From Kamptonema formosum PCC 6407 (lineage in GTDB: Bacteria; Cyanobacteriota; Cyanobacteriia; Cyanobacteriales; Microcoleaceae): a DNA stretch of 64,000 nucleotides. The notes beneath the pieces were generated by a model. It was not told where the DNA came from. It worked only from the letters and a program-made list of their open reading frames with translations, and did not search any database. The DNA lies in contig NZ_KB235898.1 of the NCBI RefSeq assembly GCF_000332155.1, positions 141,674 to 205,673 on the forward strand, in the 5' to 3' direction. The stretch's first letter is position 1. Each line of letters opens with the position of its first letter. The translations under genes were made by a program, and so were the position numbers. Positions 18,821 to 28,038 of this stretch are shown piece by piece.

Positions 18821-18919
18821 CTAGAAAACAAGTGCAGCGCAGGAAGAAGCAAGAACTATAAACGCTGCACCAAGGCTCAAACTATAAAGAAGAGGAATCC
18901 ACTGGATTGATTTATCCAT
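18821..18919 (-). CDS. Unannotated 32-aa single-span membrane peptide
   Basis: The ATG at 18919 is preceded by AGAGGAGAAAAA, a strong Shine-Dalgarno at good spacing. The peptide starts MDKSIQWIPLLYSLSL, continues with a small-residue hydrophobic stretch (GAAFIVLASSCAALVF) and stops at TAG 18821-18823. It is one transmembrane helix with a polar N-terminus, like the many small subunits of cyanobacterial photosynthetic and NDH complexes. It does not match the PsbM, PsbT, PsbX, PsaM, PetG, PetL or PetN sequences I know. It is too short for usual gene finders. Confidence 0.6.
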   Translation of the reverse strand: MDKSIQWIPLLYSLSLGAAFIVLASSCAALVF

Positions 18920-18923
18920 TTTT

Positions 18924-19297
18924 TCTCCTCTGGTGTACAATTACATCCTCATTTTCTCCTTTTCCGGAGCGGGTAACATCTTTCTAAGGTATAACCTGTA
19001 CTTGCAAAAAATTTGTTTCTTAAGTTACAAATTGCTCGCTTCAGCTAAAAATATTTTATTTTTGCCTCTACATACAGTGCTGTAAAAAGTCTGGGAAAAC
19101 AAGTGTAGGACTGATGCAGAGCTCCCTCCAACTCTCTTAAAAAACGAGGCAAAAAAATTTTCAAGTTCTTCTTTTTGCGGGTGATAGAGGGGATAACTGT
19201 TGGCAGCTTTGTTAATTTCTCTCCAGAGGCAGATGAGATAGCACTTCTGCCCACCTTAAATTGTATTTACACGAACATTATTAGAGGATAATCAGCG
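18924..19297. other. Gene-free leader of the BON gene
   Basis: About 370 bases between the small membrane peptide and the BON-domain gene. It is AT-rich with no open frame supported by a ribosome binding site. It must carry the promoters of both divergent genes. Only weak AT-rich promoter-like boxes are visible. Confidence 0.5.
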
Positions 19298-19687
19298 ATG
19301 GGTTGGCTGCAAAGACTATTTGGTTTAGAAAAACCTCACCAAGAGGAAGCCCCCGCTCCTCAATCTGCTCCTCAATCTGCTCCTCAATCTGCTCCTGCTC
19401 AAGCCCCGGCAACTAAATCTGCGACAACAACGCAAACTATTCCAGCAGAGCGAGTAGGGTTAAATGGAGAATACGATCAAAGTGGCTTGGCTAAGCGTGT
19501 GGCTCTTGCTTTCGATCAAAATCCTGAAGTAGCAGATATCGATAGTGTATATGTAGCTCAACTGGGCGGCACTGTGGTGTTAAAAGGAAAAGTTTCCAGT
19601 CAGGAAGTTCTCAACAAATTGGTAAATATTGCTAGAGGTGTCAACGGTGCCAGTGGGGTGGAAACGAATCAAGTCACTATCGGGTAA
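19298..19687 (+). CDS. BON-domain protein with APQS repeats
   Basis: A 129-aa protein. Residues 1-12 are MGWLQRLFGLEK, an amphipathic start. Residues 17-50 are a low-complexity Ala/Pro/Gln/Ser linker built from 12-base tandem repeats (CCTCAATCTGCT) at about 19356-19392. Residues 60-129 form a BON domain (LAKRVALAFDQNPEV, VYVAQLGGTVVLKGKV, LVNIARGVNGASGV). BON domains bind phospholipid or cell-envelope partners; a role at the membrane under stress is inferred from the family. AGAGG precedes the ATG. It is monocistronic, with a stem-loop after the stop. Confidence 0.88.
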   Translation: MGWLQRLFGLEKPHQEEAPAPQSAPQSAPQSAPAQAPATKSATTTQTIPAERVGLNGEYDQSGLAKRVALAFDQNPEVADIDSVYVAQLGGTVVLKGKVSSQEVLNKLVNIARGVNGASGVETNQVTIG

Positions 19688-19716
19688 AATATGTTGTTTG
19701 GCGGTGGATAATCTAT

Positions 19717-19745
19717 GGGAAAGTTCCCCTTGAGAGAACTTTCCC
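19717..19745 (+). terminator. Stem-loop after the BON gene
   Basis: GGGAAAGTTC (19717-19726) pairs perfectly with GAACTTTCCC (19736-19745), loop 9. No long U-run follows. The rest of the gap to 20001 shows nothing further. Confidence 0.6.
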
Positions 19746-20001
19746 TCAGTAAAAGCTATCGTTTATCGCTCTAGTTTACGCTGGAGAGTGGGGATGGGAT
19801 ATTGAATTTGCATCTCTTATCCAAAACCCGAAATCTACTAAACTTGTACTAAGCTTGAAGCCGAAAAGTTGCGACAAATAAGCCTAACTTCTACTCAGAT
19901 GACGCTCTTAAAATTGACTATTCTGAATCTCATCAATTTGCTGTAGACTTAGTTATTAGATCGAGTCACTTCATAGAGCCATCTTAAGCTATAGCAAATT
20001 T

Positions 20002-20433
20002 ATGACTGGGGAAACTTTAGAGCCTACTCGCGGTCAGTTAGAACGGAATCTTTCGCAGCGCATACTTGCTCTGTATCGCTCTCAGTTGGGACATCAGCCC
20101 ACTCAAGTGAGCTGCACTCTTGTAGATGAAAAGCTAATAATAGTCTTGGAAAATGCCCTTACTCCACCCGAACAACTTTTAGTCCAAAACGGTCAAGAAG
20201 GTTTGGCTCAGCAGGTACGCTCCGAGCTGGATATGGTGATTCAGTCGCAACTTAAGGAACTGATCGAGAAAGTTCTAGAAGTACCTGTTACCGATCTCCT
20301 CAACGATTCGACTTTAGAGACAGGGAGGACTGGAACGATCGCGATTTTGGAGTTTGTCCCCAAATTTCGCGATGTCGTTACCAAGTCCAAGGCTAAATCA
20401 GAAATGCCCTCTAGTGGAGGTGGCGGCGGATAG
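20002..20433 (+). CDS. DUF2294 (MpsC-like) protein
   Basis: A 143-aa cytoplasmic protein of the DUF2294 family, which Pfam also calls MpsC, named for a membrane-potential system. Clear blocks are LSQRILALYRSQLGHQPTQV, LIIVLENALTPPEQLL and FVPKFRDV. No transmembrane segment is present. The C-terminus ends in SSGGGGG. Its last 23 bases overlap the convergent response regulator, so the glycine codons also encode that protein's end on the other strand. Molecular function is not established. Neighbouring BON and DUF2267 genes suggest a stress-related cluster, by inference. Confidence 0.85.
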   Translation: MTGETLEPTRGQLERNLSQRILALYRSQLGHQPTQVSCTLVDEKLIIVLENALTPPEQLLVQNGQEGLAQQVRSELDMVIQSQLKELIEKVLEVPVTDLLNDSTLETGRTGTIAILEFVPKFRDVVTKSKAKSEMPSSGGGGG

Positions 20434-20842
20434 TTATTTCTAAATTATCCAGGTTAAAAGGTTTGCAAATGTAGTCAGTAAAACCAGCTAAGAGAATACG
20501 CTTGCGGTCTTCAGGTCTTGCCAATGATGTAACGGCAATAATTGGAATATTGACAAGTTTTGGGTCTTGCTTAATTTGGGAAATTAATTCAATTCCGTCT
20601 ATATCTGGCAGGCGGATGTCTAATAAAATTAAATCGGGTAGGCGATCGCGGATAATGGCGAGTGTTGTTTTCCCATCCACAGTTCCCAAACACGAACAAC
20701 CAAACAAATCGAGAATTTGGCTCATCAATTCTAAGTTGTCCAGATCGTCATCTACAGCCAAAACTAAAGGTCGGGGGTCAAATTTATTTTGACCTGGGTT
20801 CAAGGTACATTCCCAATCTGTACTCAGAGTAGAGTAAATCAT
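20411..20842 (-). CDS. Single-domain response regulator
   Basis: A receiver domain preceded by about 25 residues. VLAVDDD, phospho-Asp in LILLDIRLPD, Thr/Ser in IIAVTS, and Lys in YICKPF are all present, so it should be phosphorylatable. No output domain follows; it is CheY/DivK-like. The frame is open to 20992; ATG 20842 is the first start that does not require a long low-quality extension, but no convincing Shine-Dalgarno decides it. It may be translated after the 65-aa frame that overlaps its start. The cognate kinase is unknown; no kinase gene adjoins it. Confidence 0.85.
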   Translation of the reverse strand: MIYSTLSTDWECTLNPGQNKFDPRPLVLAVDDDLDNLELMSQILDLFGCSCLGTVDGKTTLAIIRDRLPDLILLDIRLPDIDGIELISQIKQDPKLVNIPIIAVTSLARPEDRKRILLAGFTDYICKPFNLDNLEITIRRHLH

Positions 20843-20981
20843 AAACTTGCAAGGTTCTGTCGTAGAAAACTTTGAAACGAGGCATTCCCCAAGTGGCGAA
20901 GCGGCACCTGAGACCGACTGGCTCGTGTTTATGATTGGTAAGTTGGCAGCCTTGACTGGATTTAAACTCAACAGTATCCAT
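20784..20981 (-). CDS. Possible 65-aa protein overlapping the regulator start
   Basis: This frame reads better than the same DNA in the regulator frame: FATWGMPRFKVFYDRT is followed by VYDLLYSEYRLGMYLEP, rich in aromatic residues and with normal codon use. It ends 59 bases inside the regulator (ATG 20842), which would allow coupled translation. No Shine-Dalgarno is visible before ATG 20981, and I do not recognise a family. It may instead be chance coding. Confidence 0.35.
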   Translation of the reverse strand: MDTVEFKSSQGCQLTNHKHEPVGLRCRFATWGMPRFKVFYDRTLQVYDLLYSEYRLGMYLEPRSK

Positions 20982-21352
20982 CTGAGAGCCAAGCTACTAG
21001 CGAAATTATATTTTCAGTCGTTTTGCAGCAAATATAAAGAAATTATAAAGCAAAAAGTAGTGAAGTGGTGTATTCGGATATACCGCACTAGCGAAGTTGA
21101 GTTGAGGCTGCTTTCAACGATGTGCCAATATTGCATAGCTCTCACTAAAGGCTCATCTATCTAGAGTAGTATTTGCTTTGGTAGGGGTATTTCTCAATTT
21201 ACTTCTACTGAGAGATACCAGGATTTAGGCTTTAGATTTCAATAAAATATAGGCTGTCATCCCTAAAAAAATAGCGGAGGAAGTGAAGGTAAAAATTTAC
21301 GATTTAAAATCCACAACTGCATAAATTTTCATTAAATAATTAGGAGATTTTT
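20982..21352. other. Gene-free stretch upstream of the DUF2267 gene
   Basis: About 370 bases between divergent genes. AT-rich, with no supported open frame. It must hold the promoters of the regulator and of the DUF2267 gene. No clear riboswitch or repeat is seen. Confidence 0.5.
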
Positions 21353-22156
21353 ATGACAATAGCGATCAGAGAGGATCTGACTTACATCCTGCTGAAAAAG
21401 ATTGAGGAAGGAGATGGTAGCAGGGGCGAGTCAGAAATTAAGCAAGCCGCAGAAGAGTATGTGGGCAAAGAAGTTACAGAAGCAGACTTACTCGGTCACT
21501 TGGATTACCTCAATCAACAAGGATTTATTGAGGCGGAATTTAGTGGAGACGCTTACGGCGGCATAGATCCTCTGCCGCCCTTAGTAGCTTTTCAAGAAGC
21601 AGATTTGACTGAAAAAGGTCATCAACTGCTAAATAAGATAGAGCAGAGCCCTCGCAAGTCTCTGCACCAACAAGGCTCAGTGGTTCCTATTGCTCATAAG
21701 GATCGCCCTTTCCTAGAAAAAGTGATGGTGAATGGTCACTTGGAGGATATTTTTGATGCCAAAGATATTACCGAATTGGTGTATCGCACCATGCGAGACT
21801 TGATGACAACAGATGCCTCCGATCGCGTAGCTGCTGAACTACATAAAGAGACGTTACCTACAGAGGACAAACGCCTGCAAGATGAAATTGTCGATTTGTG
21901 GAAAGATACTAATCCTTTAATAGGATTGCTCAGTCGAGTGCGTCCACCTTGGCATGGGCCGGCTCCTTTTGTAATCGATTCCGATCTTTTTGCTTTCCGC
22001 GTCGAACAAGAGGGCGGACTTCCTTCGGGAGTGAAGCCAGAAATCGCTATTAAGGCTGTATTTTCTGCCACTAAAGATGAGCTATCTCAGGAGCGAATTA
22101 ACGAAATAGCTGGCTTTTTACCGGAGAGAATCCGAAAAATTTGGGAGGAAGCTTAA
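21353..22156 (+). CDS. DUF2267-domain protein
   Basis: A 267-aa protein. Residues 1-105 are a helical domain (YILLKKIEEGDGSRGESEIK, LLGHLDYLNQQGFIEAEF) reminiscent of winged-helix folds. The DUF2267 region follows from about residue 118: FLEKVMVNGHLED, ELVYRTMRDLMTTDASDRV, then LHKE. An IAGFLPERIRKIWEE block is at the end. DUF2267 proteins are often stress- or biofilm-linked but without proven activity. TTAGGAG lies before the ATG. It is monocistronic, between the regulator and the GGDEF/EAL gene. Confidence 0.8.
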   Translation: MTIAIREDLTYILLKKIEEGDGSRGESEIKQAAEEYVGKEVTEADLLGHLDYLNQQGFIEAEFSGDAYGGIDPLPPLVAFQEADLTEKGHQLLNKIEQSPRKSLHQQGSVVPIAHKDRPFLEKVMVNGHLEDIFDAKDITELVYRTMRDLMTTDASDRVAAELHKETLPTEDKRLQDEIVDLWKDTNPLIGLLSRVRPPWHGPAPFVIDSDLFAFRVEQEGGLPSGVKPEIAIKAVFSATKDELSQERINEIAGFLPERIRKIWEEA

Positions 22157-22410
22157 AGGAGGAAACTGAAAGTAGGACTTACCAGACATCTCTTATCTAT
22201 TCTCTCCAGAACATTAAGTCGTCTTCCTAGCAAAGGTTGGCGACTTTTGTTTGAGATTTAATAAAAATTTTAAATTTTGTGCAAGTTTTTTAATATTTAC
22301 CCCCTAAAAATAATACTATCGAATAAAGGACAAAGTGTATTTAAGATAACACTTAAGCTCCACGATAGTGATTCGTAAATGGCTGTTTTCAGCTTAGGAG
22401 ATGGAAGGGG

Positions 22411-25062
22411 ATGGCTAATAAAAAACTTAGACAACTATCAAGCTCAGCAATGGAGCGCGAGAGTTTGCTTAACCGAATTACTACTCGCATTCGTCGTTCC
22501 CTAGAACTGCAAGAGATTCTGACAACAACAGCACGAGAGATCCGTTCTTTTTTAGACACCGATCGCGTTAAAATCTATCGGTTCGATGCCGATGCTAGCG
22601 GAGAGGTAATTGCCGAATCAATTAAGGGCAAAAATTTGCCCTCTTTGCTGGGCCTCCATTTTCCGGCGAACGACATTCCGCTTCACACGCGGGAAATGTT
22701 TATCAAAGCCCGCCAGCGAGTGATTGTAGACGTAACGTCGCAGCATCAGACGATTAACAGGTTAGATTGCCCAGAAACAGGGGAAAGTTTAACGATCGAG
22801 GACATTTACTATGGCGCAGCCGACCCCTGCCACGTCGAATATCTGACTACGATGGGAGTCTGTGCTTCCCTGACTGTACCAATTTTACATCAAAATCGGC
22901 TTTGGGGACTGTTAGTAGCTCACCACAGCAAACCTCGTCAATTCAGCGAGCGAGAGTTGAAAATAGTACAGTTGCTTGTAGATCAACTCTCAATTGCGAT
23001 CGCTCAATCTTCTCTGCTCAGCCAAGCTAGACAGCAAGCTCGCGACGAAGCGATCGTTAACCAAATTAGTAGCCTCCTCCACTCCCCCCTGGACATTACA
23101 GAAATTCGGCAAACTGTTCTCGAACAAACAGTTAAAGCCTTGTCAGGTTCCGGGGGGAGATTGTATATCACACCCGATCCAACTGGTCAACCTGCCCAAC
23201 TTTATATCTACGGTTCGCAGCCCAAGGAAGGATGGATTGAAGAAAGTATTTTTTGGCAGCAAATGATGGGGGTTTTCAACCAAGACGAAGGGGAGGCGAC
23301 TGCCCACAAAAATACCACAGAAGAGAATTTCTTTCAACCGTTAATAGCGGGAGGAGAGAGAGGACTAGACTTAACTATTTACACTTCTATTATACCACAA
23401 ATTTACACAATTCCCGATATTTACAAAGAACCTCAATTAGAGTCTTTAATTTCAAGTTTCCACTCAGTTCCTATTCGCTCAATTCTGATCGTACCACTGC
23501 AATACCGCCACCAGTACGTGGGCTGCTTAACTATTTTCCGCAGCGAAATAGAAACCGATACTTTATGGGCGGGGCGCTGGAATCGAGACGAACGCAACCA
23601 CCGCCCCCGGATTTCCTTTCAAGCATGGCGAGAAGTCAGAACTGGACAGGCACAAAACTGGACGAATGAGGAATTAAAACTGACAAAATCGCTGGGAATT
23701 CACCTTTATATGGCTGTGATGCAAAGACGGGTAGAGGGGATGGTACGGCATCAAGCTTCTCACGATCAACTAACTGGTTTAGCCAACAGGTTACTATTTA
23801 ATGAAAGGCTATCTCTAGCTTTAGCGAATGCCAATCAGCGCGGGGAAATGCTAGCAGTAGTATTTCTCGACTTGGACGGATTCAAACACATTAATGATAC
23901 TCTTGGTCATGCCGTTGGCGACCAATTATTACAATGCGTTGCCCACCGTTTAATTACCTCTTTGCGGACAGGAGATATTATTGCGAGATGGGGTGGGGAT
24001 GAATTCACCTTTCTATTTTCTCATATTAAATCTGCGGAGGATACTACTAAGATTTGTCAGTTAATTCTGCACAGTCTTAATACTCCTTTTCAACTGGAAG
24101 ATCGAGAACTTTATATTAAAGCTAGTTTGGGAATTGCTCTGGCTCCTTATGACGGAGAAGATGCCGATACGCTGCTGAAAAATGCTGATGCTGCGATGTA
24201 TAGAGCTAAACAGCAAGGGAGGAATAATTATCAGTTATATAGCCCTGCTATTGGGAGTAAAGCTTTTGAGAGACTGATATTAGAAAATAATTTATACAGA
24301 GCTTTAGAACACAAAGAATTTCTGCTATATTATCAGCCGCAAATTGATTTAAATACGGGTATGATGATGGGTGTGGAAGCGCTACTCCGCTGGCACCATC
24401 CCGAACGGGGATTGATTCCTCCTAATGAATTTATCCCTTTAGCAGAAGAAACTGGATTAATTTGCCCTATTGGGGAATGGGTAATGCGGACTGCTTGTGC
24501 TCAAAATAAAGCGTGGCAGTTAGCTGGATTACCACCAATTCGGATGGCAGTTAATCTTTCGGCTCGCCAATTCCAGCAAACAAGTCTGGTAAAAACTATT
24601 CCGCAAATTTTAGAAGAAAGCGGGCTTAAACCTGAATATTTAGAAATAGAAATTACTGAGAGTATTGCTGTGCGTGATGTCCAGTTTACTATTGCTATTC
24701 TCTGTCAGTTGCGCCAGATGGGTATTCATATTTCTATGGATGATTTTGGCACGGGTTACTCTTCGCTGTCTTCTCTGAAACATTTGCCGTTAGACAATTT
24801 AAAAATAGACCAGTCGTTTATAAAGGAGCTGATGAGCGATCGGAACGATGCTGCTATTATTAAGGTAGTGTTAGCTTTGGGTCATGGTCTGAAATTGAGA
24901 GTAATTGCTGAGGGAGTGGAAACGTGGGATCAGTTACAATTTTTGCGAGGAATTAAGTGTGACGGTGCCCAGGGATATTTCTTTAGTAGACCTTTGCCCG
25001 CGAAGGCGCTAACACAAATGTGGAGAATGGGATATGGGGAATGGGGAATGGGGAATTGGTAA
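22411..25062 (+). CDS. Bilin-type GAF - GAF - GGDEF - EAL cyclic-di-GMP enzyme
   Basis: An 883-aa protein. GAF1 (20-205) has phytochrome-family motifs: FPANDIP and [13 protein letters not shown] with Cys140-His141, the usual bilin attachment site, so it is probably a photosensor. GAF2 spans about 210-440. The GGDEF domain has RWGGDEF (528-532) with an RTGD inhibitory site at 519-522. The EAL domain keeps EALLRW (656-661) and [10 protein letters not shown]. Both catalytic motifs are intact, so the enzyme could make or degrade c-di-GMP depending on light. No membrane segment is seen. The last dozen residues ([10 protein letters not shown]) come from an STRR heptad tract that runs into the gene end. 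Confidence 0.93.
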   Translation: MANKKLRQLSSSAMERESLLNRITTRIRRSLELQEILTTTAREIRSFLDTDRVKIYRFDADASGEVIAESIKGKNLPSLLGLHFPANDIPLHTREMFIKARQRVIVDVTSQHQTINRLDCPETGESLTIEDIYYGAADPCHVEYLTTMGVCASLTVPILHQNRLWGLLVAHHSKPRQFSERELKIVQLLVDQLSIAIAQSSLLSQARQQARDEAIVNQISSLLHSPLDITEIRQTVLEQTVKALSGSGGRLYITPDPTGQPAQLYIYGSQPKEGWIEESIFWQQMMGVFNQDEGEATAHKNTTEENFFQPLIAGGERGLDLTIYTSIIPQIYTIPDIYKEPQLESLISSFHSVPIRSILIVPLQYRHQYVGCLTIFRSEIETDTLWAGRWNRDERNHRPRISFQAWREVRTGQAQNWTNEELKLTKSLGIHLYMAVMQRRVEGMVRHQASHDQLTGLANRLLFNERLSLALANANQRGEMLAVVFLDLDGFKHINDTLGHAVGDQLLQCVAHRLITSLRTGDIIARWGGDEFTFLFSHIKSAEDTTKICQLILHSLNTPFQLEDRELYIKASLGIALAPYDGEDADTLLKNADAAMYRAKQQGRNNYQLYSPAIGSKAFERLILENNLYRALEHKEFLLYYQPQIDLNTGMMMGVEALLRWHHPERGLIPPNEFIPLAEETGLICPIGEWVMRTACAQNKAWQLAGLPPIRMAVNLSARQFQQTSLVKTIPQILEESGLKPEYLEIEITESIAVRDVQFTIAILCQLRQMGIHISMDDFGTGYSSLSSLKHLPLDNLKIDQSFIKELMSDRNDAAIIKVVLALGHGLKLRVIAEGVETWDQLQFLRGIKCDGAQGYFFSRPLPAKALTQMWRMGYGEWGMGNW

Positions 25063-25200
25063 TTGGTAATGGCTAATAGCTAATTGCTAATGGCTAATTG
25101 CTAATTACCCATCCTCCCCATCCTCCCCATCTCCCCCTCTCCCCCTCTCCCCCTCTTCCCTAGTCCCTAGTCCCTAGCCCCTAGTCCCTTCTTCTATAAT
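25025..25200. repeat. STRR heptad tract overlapping a gene end
   Basis: Tandem heptads of changing type: GGGGAAT, then GGTAATT/GCTAATT, CCCCATC/CCCCTCT and CCCTAGT. The first units code for the C-terminus of the GGDEF/EAL protein. Confidence 0.88.
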
Positions 25201-25212
25201 TAGCAATTACCC

Positions 25213-25836
25213 ATGTCTTTACAATCTATTAGTGTGCCAGCAAAAACTACTCAAACACCTGTGGGCGTGATTGTTGCACTGCACGGATGGGGTGCAAATT
25301 ATCATGATTTGGCATCCTTAGTTCCAGTGCTAAATTTGCCTGATTACCATTTTGAGTTCCCAGATGCACCTTTTCCTCATCCTCAAGTGCTGGGGGGAAA
25401 AATGTGGTATGACTTGCAAACTAAGGAGTATCAAGGTTTGGCCCAAAGTCGGCAAATGCTGAGGGATTGGCTGCTGTCTTTAGAAAGTAAGATCGGGATA
25501 CCTTTGTCTAGGACTATTTTGGGCGGGTTTTCCCAAGGCGGCGCGATGACTCTGGATGTGGGGTTAAGTTTGCCTTTGGCAGGTTTAATTTGTCTGAGTG
25601 GATATTTGCACTCTGTTCCTCAACCTGCTAGCAAGGTTTTACCGCCCACTTTGATTGTACATGGCAGGCAAGATACGGTTGTGCCTTTGAGTGCGGCGGT
25701 GCGATCGCGAGACGATTTGACTGCTTTGGGTGGCCGGGTGCAGTATCGTGAATTTGATATGGGGCATGAGATTCGGCCGGAAGTGATAGATTTAATGCGA
25801 AGTTTTGTTGTGGAAACTATGCCAAAAACGAGTTAA
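25213..25836 (+). CDS. Carboxylesterase/phospholipase-type hydrolase
   Basis: A 207-aa alpha/beta hydrolase of the YpfH/carboxylesterase group. Oxyanion region VALHGWGANYHD, nucleophile GGFSQGGAM (Ser about residue 105), Asp in LIVHGRQDTVVPL and His in EFDMGHEI make a full triad. It lacks a signal peptide, so it acts in the cytoplasm on small esters or lysophospholipids; the substrate is not known. It starts just behind an STRR tract and is followed by the DUF2555-coaBC genes in the same direction, separated by about 80 bases. Confidence 0.88.
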   Translation: MSLQSISVPAKTTQTPVGVIVALHGWGANYHDLASLVPVLNLPDYHFEFPDAPFPHPQVLGGKMWYDLQTKEYQGLAQSRQMLRDWLLSLESKIGIPLSRTILGGFSQGGAMTLDVGLSLPLAGLICLSGYLHSVPQPASKVLPPTLIVHGRQDTVVPLSAAVRSRDDLTALGGRVQYREFDMGHEIRPEVIDLMRSFVVETMPKTS

Positions 25837-25919
25837 AGGTTTAGGATGTAATATGGATCTTTAAACAAGACTCCAAAACTAATGGTTAAGGCAGGTGCCG
25901 CTTAAGGAAGGTGCAAACG

Positions 25920-26132
25920 ATGAAGACTTTGATCAAAGCATCCCGTGATATTGCTGCACTGACTTCGGAGGATGTGGCAAAGTTGGCCACTCGTTTGGAG
26001 GAAGATGATTACACCGATCCTTTTGAGGGATTAAATGATTGGCATTTGCTTCGGGCTATAGCCTTTCAGCGTCCAGAGTTAGCCGAACCCTATTTCCACC
26101 TGCTGGATATGGAAGCTTACGATGAAGCTTAA
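25920..26132 (+). CDS. DUF2555 small protein
   Basis: A 70-aa cyanobacteria-specific protein. The block FEGLNDWHLLRAIAFQRPEL, then EPYFHLLDMEAYDEA, is the family signature. A GTG at 25911 is in frame, but it lies inside the AAGGAAGG Shine-Dalgarno, so the ATG at 25920 is the start. Function is unknown. It lies upstream of coaBC, an arrangement seen in other cyanobacteria, here with a repeat-filled gap of 187 bases. No membrane segment is present. Confidence 0.85.
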   Translation: MKTLIKASRDIAALTSEDVAKLATRLEEDDYTDPFEGLNDWHLLRAIAFQRPELAEPYFHLLDMEAYDEA

Positions 26133-26182
26133 CTGAAGATCGAGTTAGTTATTCTTTTTTCTCGCAAATGTTAATAATTCCT

Positions 26183-26230
26183 GGCGAATAGAATTCGCGA
26201 CTACACAAACGAAGTCCGCCTGCGCGGACT
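26183..26230 (-). repeat. Two-hairpin intergenic repeat, copy 1
   Basis: On the minus strand it reads AGTCCGCGCAGGCGGACT, a linker with TTTGTGTAGT, then GCGAATTCTATTCGCC. Both parts are inverted repeats. Same design as at 26253, 29780, 30986 and 62471. Confidence 0.8.
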
Positions 26231-26252
26231 GAAAATTGAGTCAGAGAATAGA

Positions 26253-26298
26253 ACCCGCGCAGGCGGGTTTTATCTGGGTAGCTGCGGTTTTAACCGCC
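26253..26298 (+). repeat. Two-hairpin intergenic repeat, diverged copy 2
   Basis: Stem 1 is ACCCGCGCAGGCGGGT and stem 2 is GCGGTTTTAACCGC. Bases differ from the other copies on both sides of each stem, so pairing is kept. It lies in opposite orientation to copy 1 and just before coaBC. Confidence 0.65.
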
Positions 26299-26319
26299 GC
26301 GTCAATAATTCCTGGTAGT

Positions 26320-27522
26320 ATGAATGGCAGAAGAATTTTAATTGGGATTAGTGGCGGTATTGCGGCTTATAAAGTCTGCGAAGTGGTTTCAACTTTGGCT
26401 AAGTCAGGTGCCCAGGTGAGGGTAATTCTCACTGATTCGGCCCAAGAGTTTATTACGCCTTTGAGTGTGGCTACTTTGTCTCGCCATTCTGCTTATACGG
26501 ATGGCGATTTTTGGCAACCCACACACTCGCGCCCGCTACATATTGAGTTAGGAGAATGGGCAGAAATTTTCGTTATTGCGCCTCTGACGGCTAATACTTT
26601 GGCGAAGTTGGCGGGGGGTTTTGCGAATAATTTGCTGACTAATGTTGTGCTGGCTTCTCGGTGTCCAATTCTGTTGGCCCCGGCGATGAATACGGATATG
26701 TGGGAACAGTTGGCGGTGCAGCGGAATTGGCGGCAAGTATTGACAGATGAGCGTTTTTGTGGTATGGAGCCTGGTGCTGGGATTTTGGCTTGCGATCGCG
26801 TCGGTGCTGGTCGGATGGCGGAACCAAGTGAGATTTTAGCGCACATTGAATCGTTGCTGCATACTGGGGGCAAGCAAGATTTAAGGGGTAAGCGGGTGTT
26901 AATTAGTGCGGGAGGAACGCGGGAACATCTCGACCCGGTGAGGTTTATCGGCAATCCTTCTAGCGGTAAAATGGGGATGGCTTTGGCTGTGGCGGCTTTG
27001 CATCGAGGGGCGGCAGTGACTTTGGTACATAGTATAGATGAGAGGTTATTGCCCAGGGGAATTTTGAGAGCGATCGCAGTTGTGAGTGCTTTGGAAATGC
27101 GCGAGGCGATGCTGTCTTGTTTCCCGGAGGCGGATGTAACGGTGATGGCGGCGGCGGTGGCGGATGTGCGGCCGAGGGAGTATTTTAGTGAGAAGTTGCC
27201 TAAGCGATCGCTTCCTAGTTCTTTGCCTTTGGAACCCGTGCCGGATATTGTAGCTGAGTTGGGGAGTTTGAAGCAGCCCCATCAAAAACTGGTCGGATTT
27301 GCAGCACAAACTGGAGATATTGTCAAGCCTGCGTTGGAGAAGTTGGGAAGGAAGAAGTTAGATGCGATCGCGGCCAATCCAATTGATAAAATAGGTGCGG
27401 GTTTTAATAGCGATACTAATCAGGCAATTTTGATTAATTGTCAGGGGCAACAACTAGAAATTCCACCTTGCAGCAAGTTAGAAATGGCCCACCATTTATT
27501 TGATTTTGTATTCGCAGAATAG
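26320..27522 (+). CDS. coaBC: Phosphopantothenoylcysteine decarboxylase/synthetase
   Basis: A 400-aa bifunctional coenzyme A enzyme. The N-terminal flavoprotein CoaC half has GGIAAYKV, the active His region and PAMNTDMWE. The C-terminal CoaB half has [27 protein letters not shown], and [11 protein letters not shown]. Together they convert phosphopantothenate plus cysteine and CTP to phosphopantetheine. The frame is open to 26236, but the extra 28 codons lie in the two-hairpin repeat, and [13 protein letters not shown] at 26320 is the normal family start. It is the last gene of the esterase-DUF2555-coaBC run. Confidence 0.96.
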   Translation: MNGRRILIGISGGIAAYKVCEVVSTLAKSGAQVRVILTDSAQEFITPLSVATLSRHSAYTDGDFWQPTHSRPLHIELGEWAEIFVIAPLTANTLAKLAGGFANNLLTNVVLASRCPILLAPAMNTDMWEQLAVQRNWRQVLTDERFCGMEPGAGILACDRVGAGRMAEPSEILAHIESLLHTGGKQDLRGKRVLISAGGTREHLDPVRFIGNPSSGKMGMALAVAALHRGAAVTLVHSIDERLLPRGILRAIAVVSALEMREAMLSCFPEADVTVMAAAVADVRPREYFSEKLPKRSLPSSLPLEPVPDIVAELGSLKQPHQKLVGFAAQTGDIVKPALEKLGRKKLDAIAANPIDKIGAGFNSDTNQAILINCQGQQLEIPPCSKLEMAHHLFDFVFAE

Positions 27523-27666
27523 AGTTTCCATTCAATTAGTTTCCCCAGAGAGTAGACATAAGTTGGCAAGCTCACTATCAGGAAATTTATCGTTTCTATT
27601 CAATTAGTTTTCCCAACGAGTGGGAAGCTAACCTTATTATCACACAGACAGGGCGAGATGTCCAAT

Positions 27667-28038
27667 TTAATCGCTCCCATCATTCGTAATAACAACTTTA
27701 GTCACTTCCTCAGTCATCAATTCATCATCTTTAACTGTAACGGCCAACCTAAAACCTAAAGCATCCAGTAACTCAACAAAAGCATAAATTTCTGCACAAC
27801 CACTCGCCGTCAGTAACTTGTCAAGTTTCTTATGTTTCAGTTGAGTTGAATCAGAAAGTTTATTCATTTTTGCATAAGCTTCAACAACATTTCTAAGTAC
27901 CTTTGGCAGCAATTTAGGTTCATCACCGCCTTCTTGCAAAGTCACCTCAATATAACCCGCAGTTTCCTCCCAATTTTGGAGAGTTTCAATCAAAAATTCG
28001 TGGTAGCTTCTACTTGTTGGCATTTTGACTGTTTGCAT
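27667..28038 (-). CDS. HigA-like antitoxin, module 1
   Basis: A 123-aa protein of the addiction-module antidote family. Blocks are EFLIETLQNWEETAGYIEV, VLRNVVEAYAKMNKLSD and a conserved C-terminal ALGFRLAV, with LTASGCAEIYAFVELLDAL between. The HTH pattern is only partly kept. It overlaps the end of its toxin gene, so ATG 28038 or 28023 is the start; the two differ by five codons. Toxin-first order is typical of HigBA systems. It is closely related to the antitoxin 0.7 kb to the right, a tandem duplication. It should neutralise the toxin and repress the shared promoter. Confidence 0.82.
   Translation of the reverse strand: MQTVKMPTSRSYHEFLIETLQNWEETAGYIEVTLQEGGDEPKLLPKVLRNVVEAYAKMNKLSDSTQLKHKKLDKLLTASGCAEIYAFVELLDALGFRLAVTVKDDELMTEEVTKVVITNDGSD

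Noticed and set aside
19045..19254. Minus-strand 69-codon frame
   Set aside because: No ribosome binding site and low-complexity lysine-rich sequence; lies in the AT-rich leader of the BON gene.
26236..26319. Extended CoaBC N-terminus
   Set aside because: The 28 codons lie in the two-hairpin repeat and are not part of the family.
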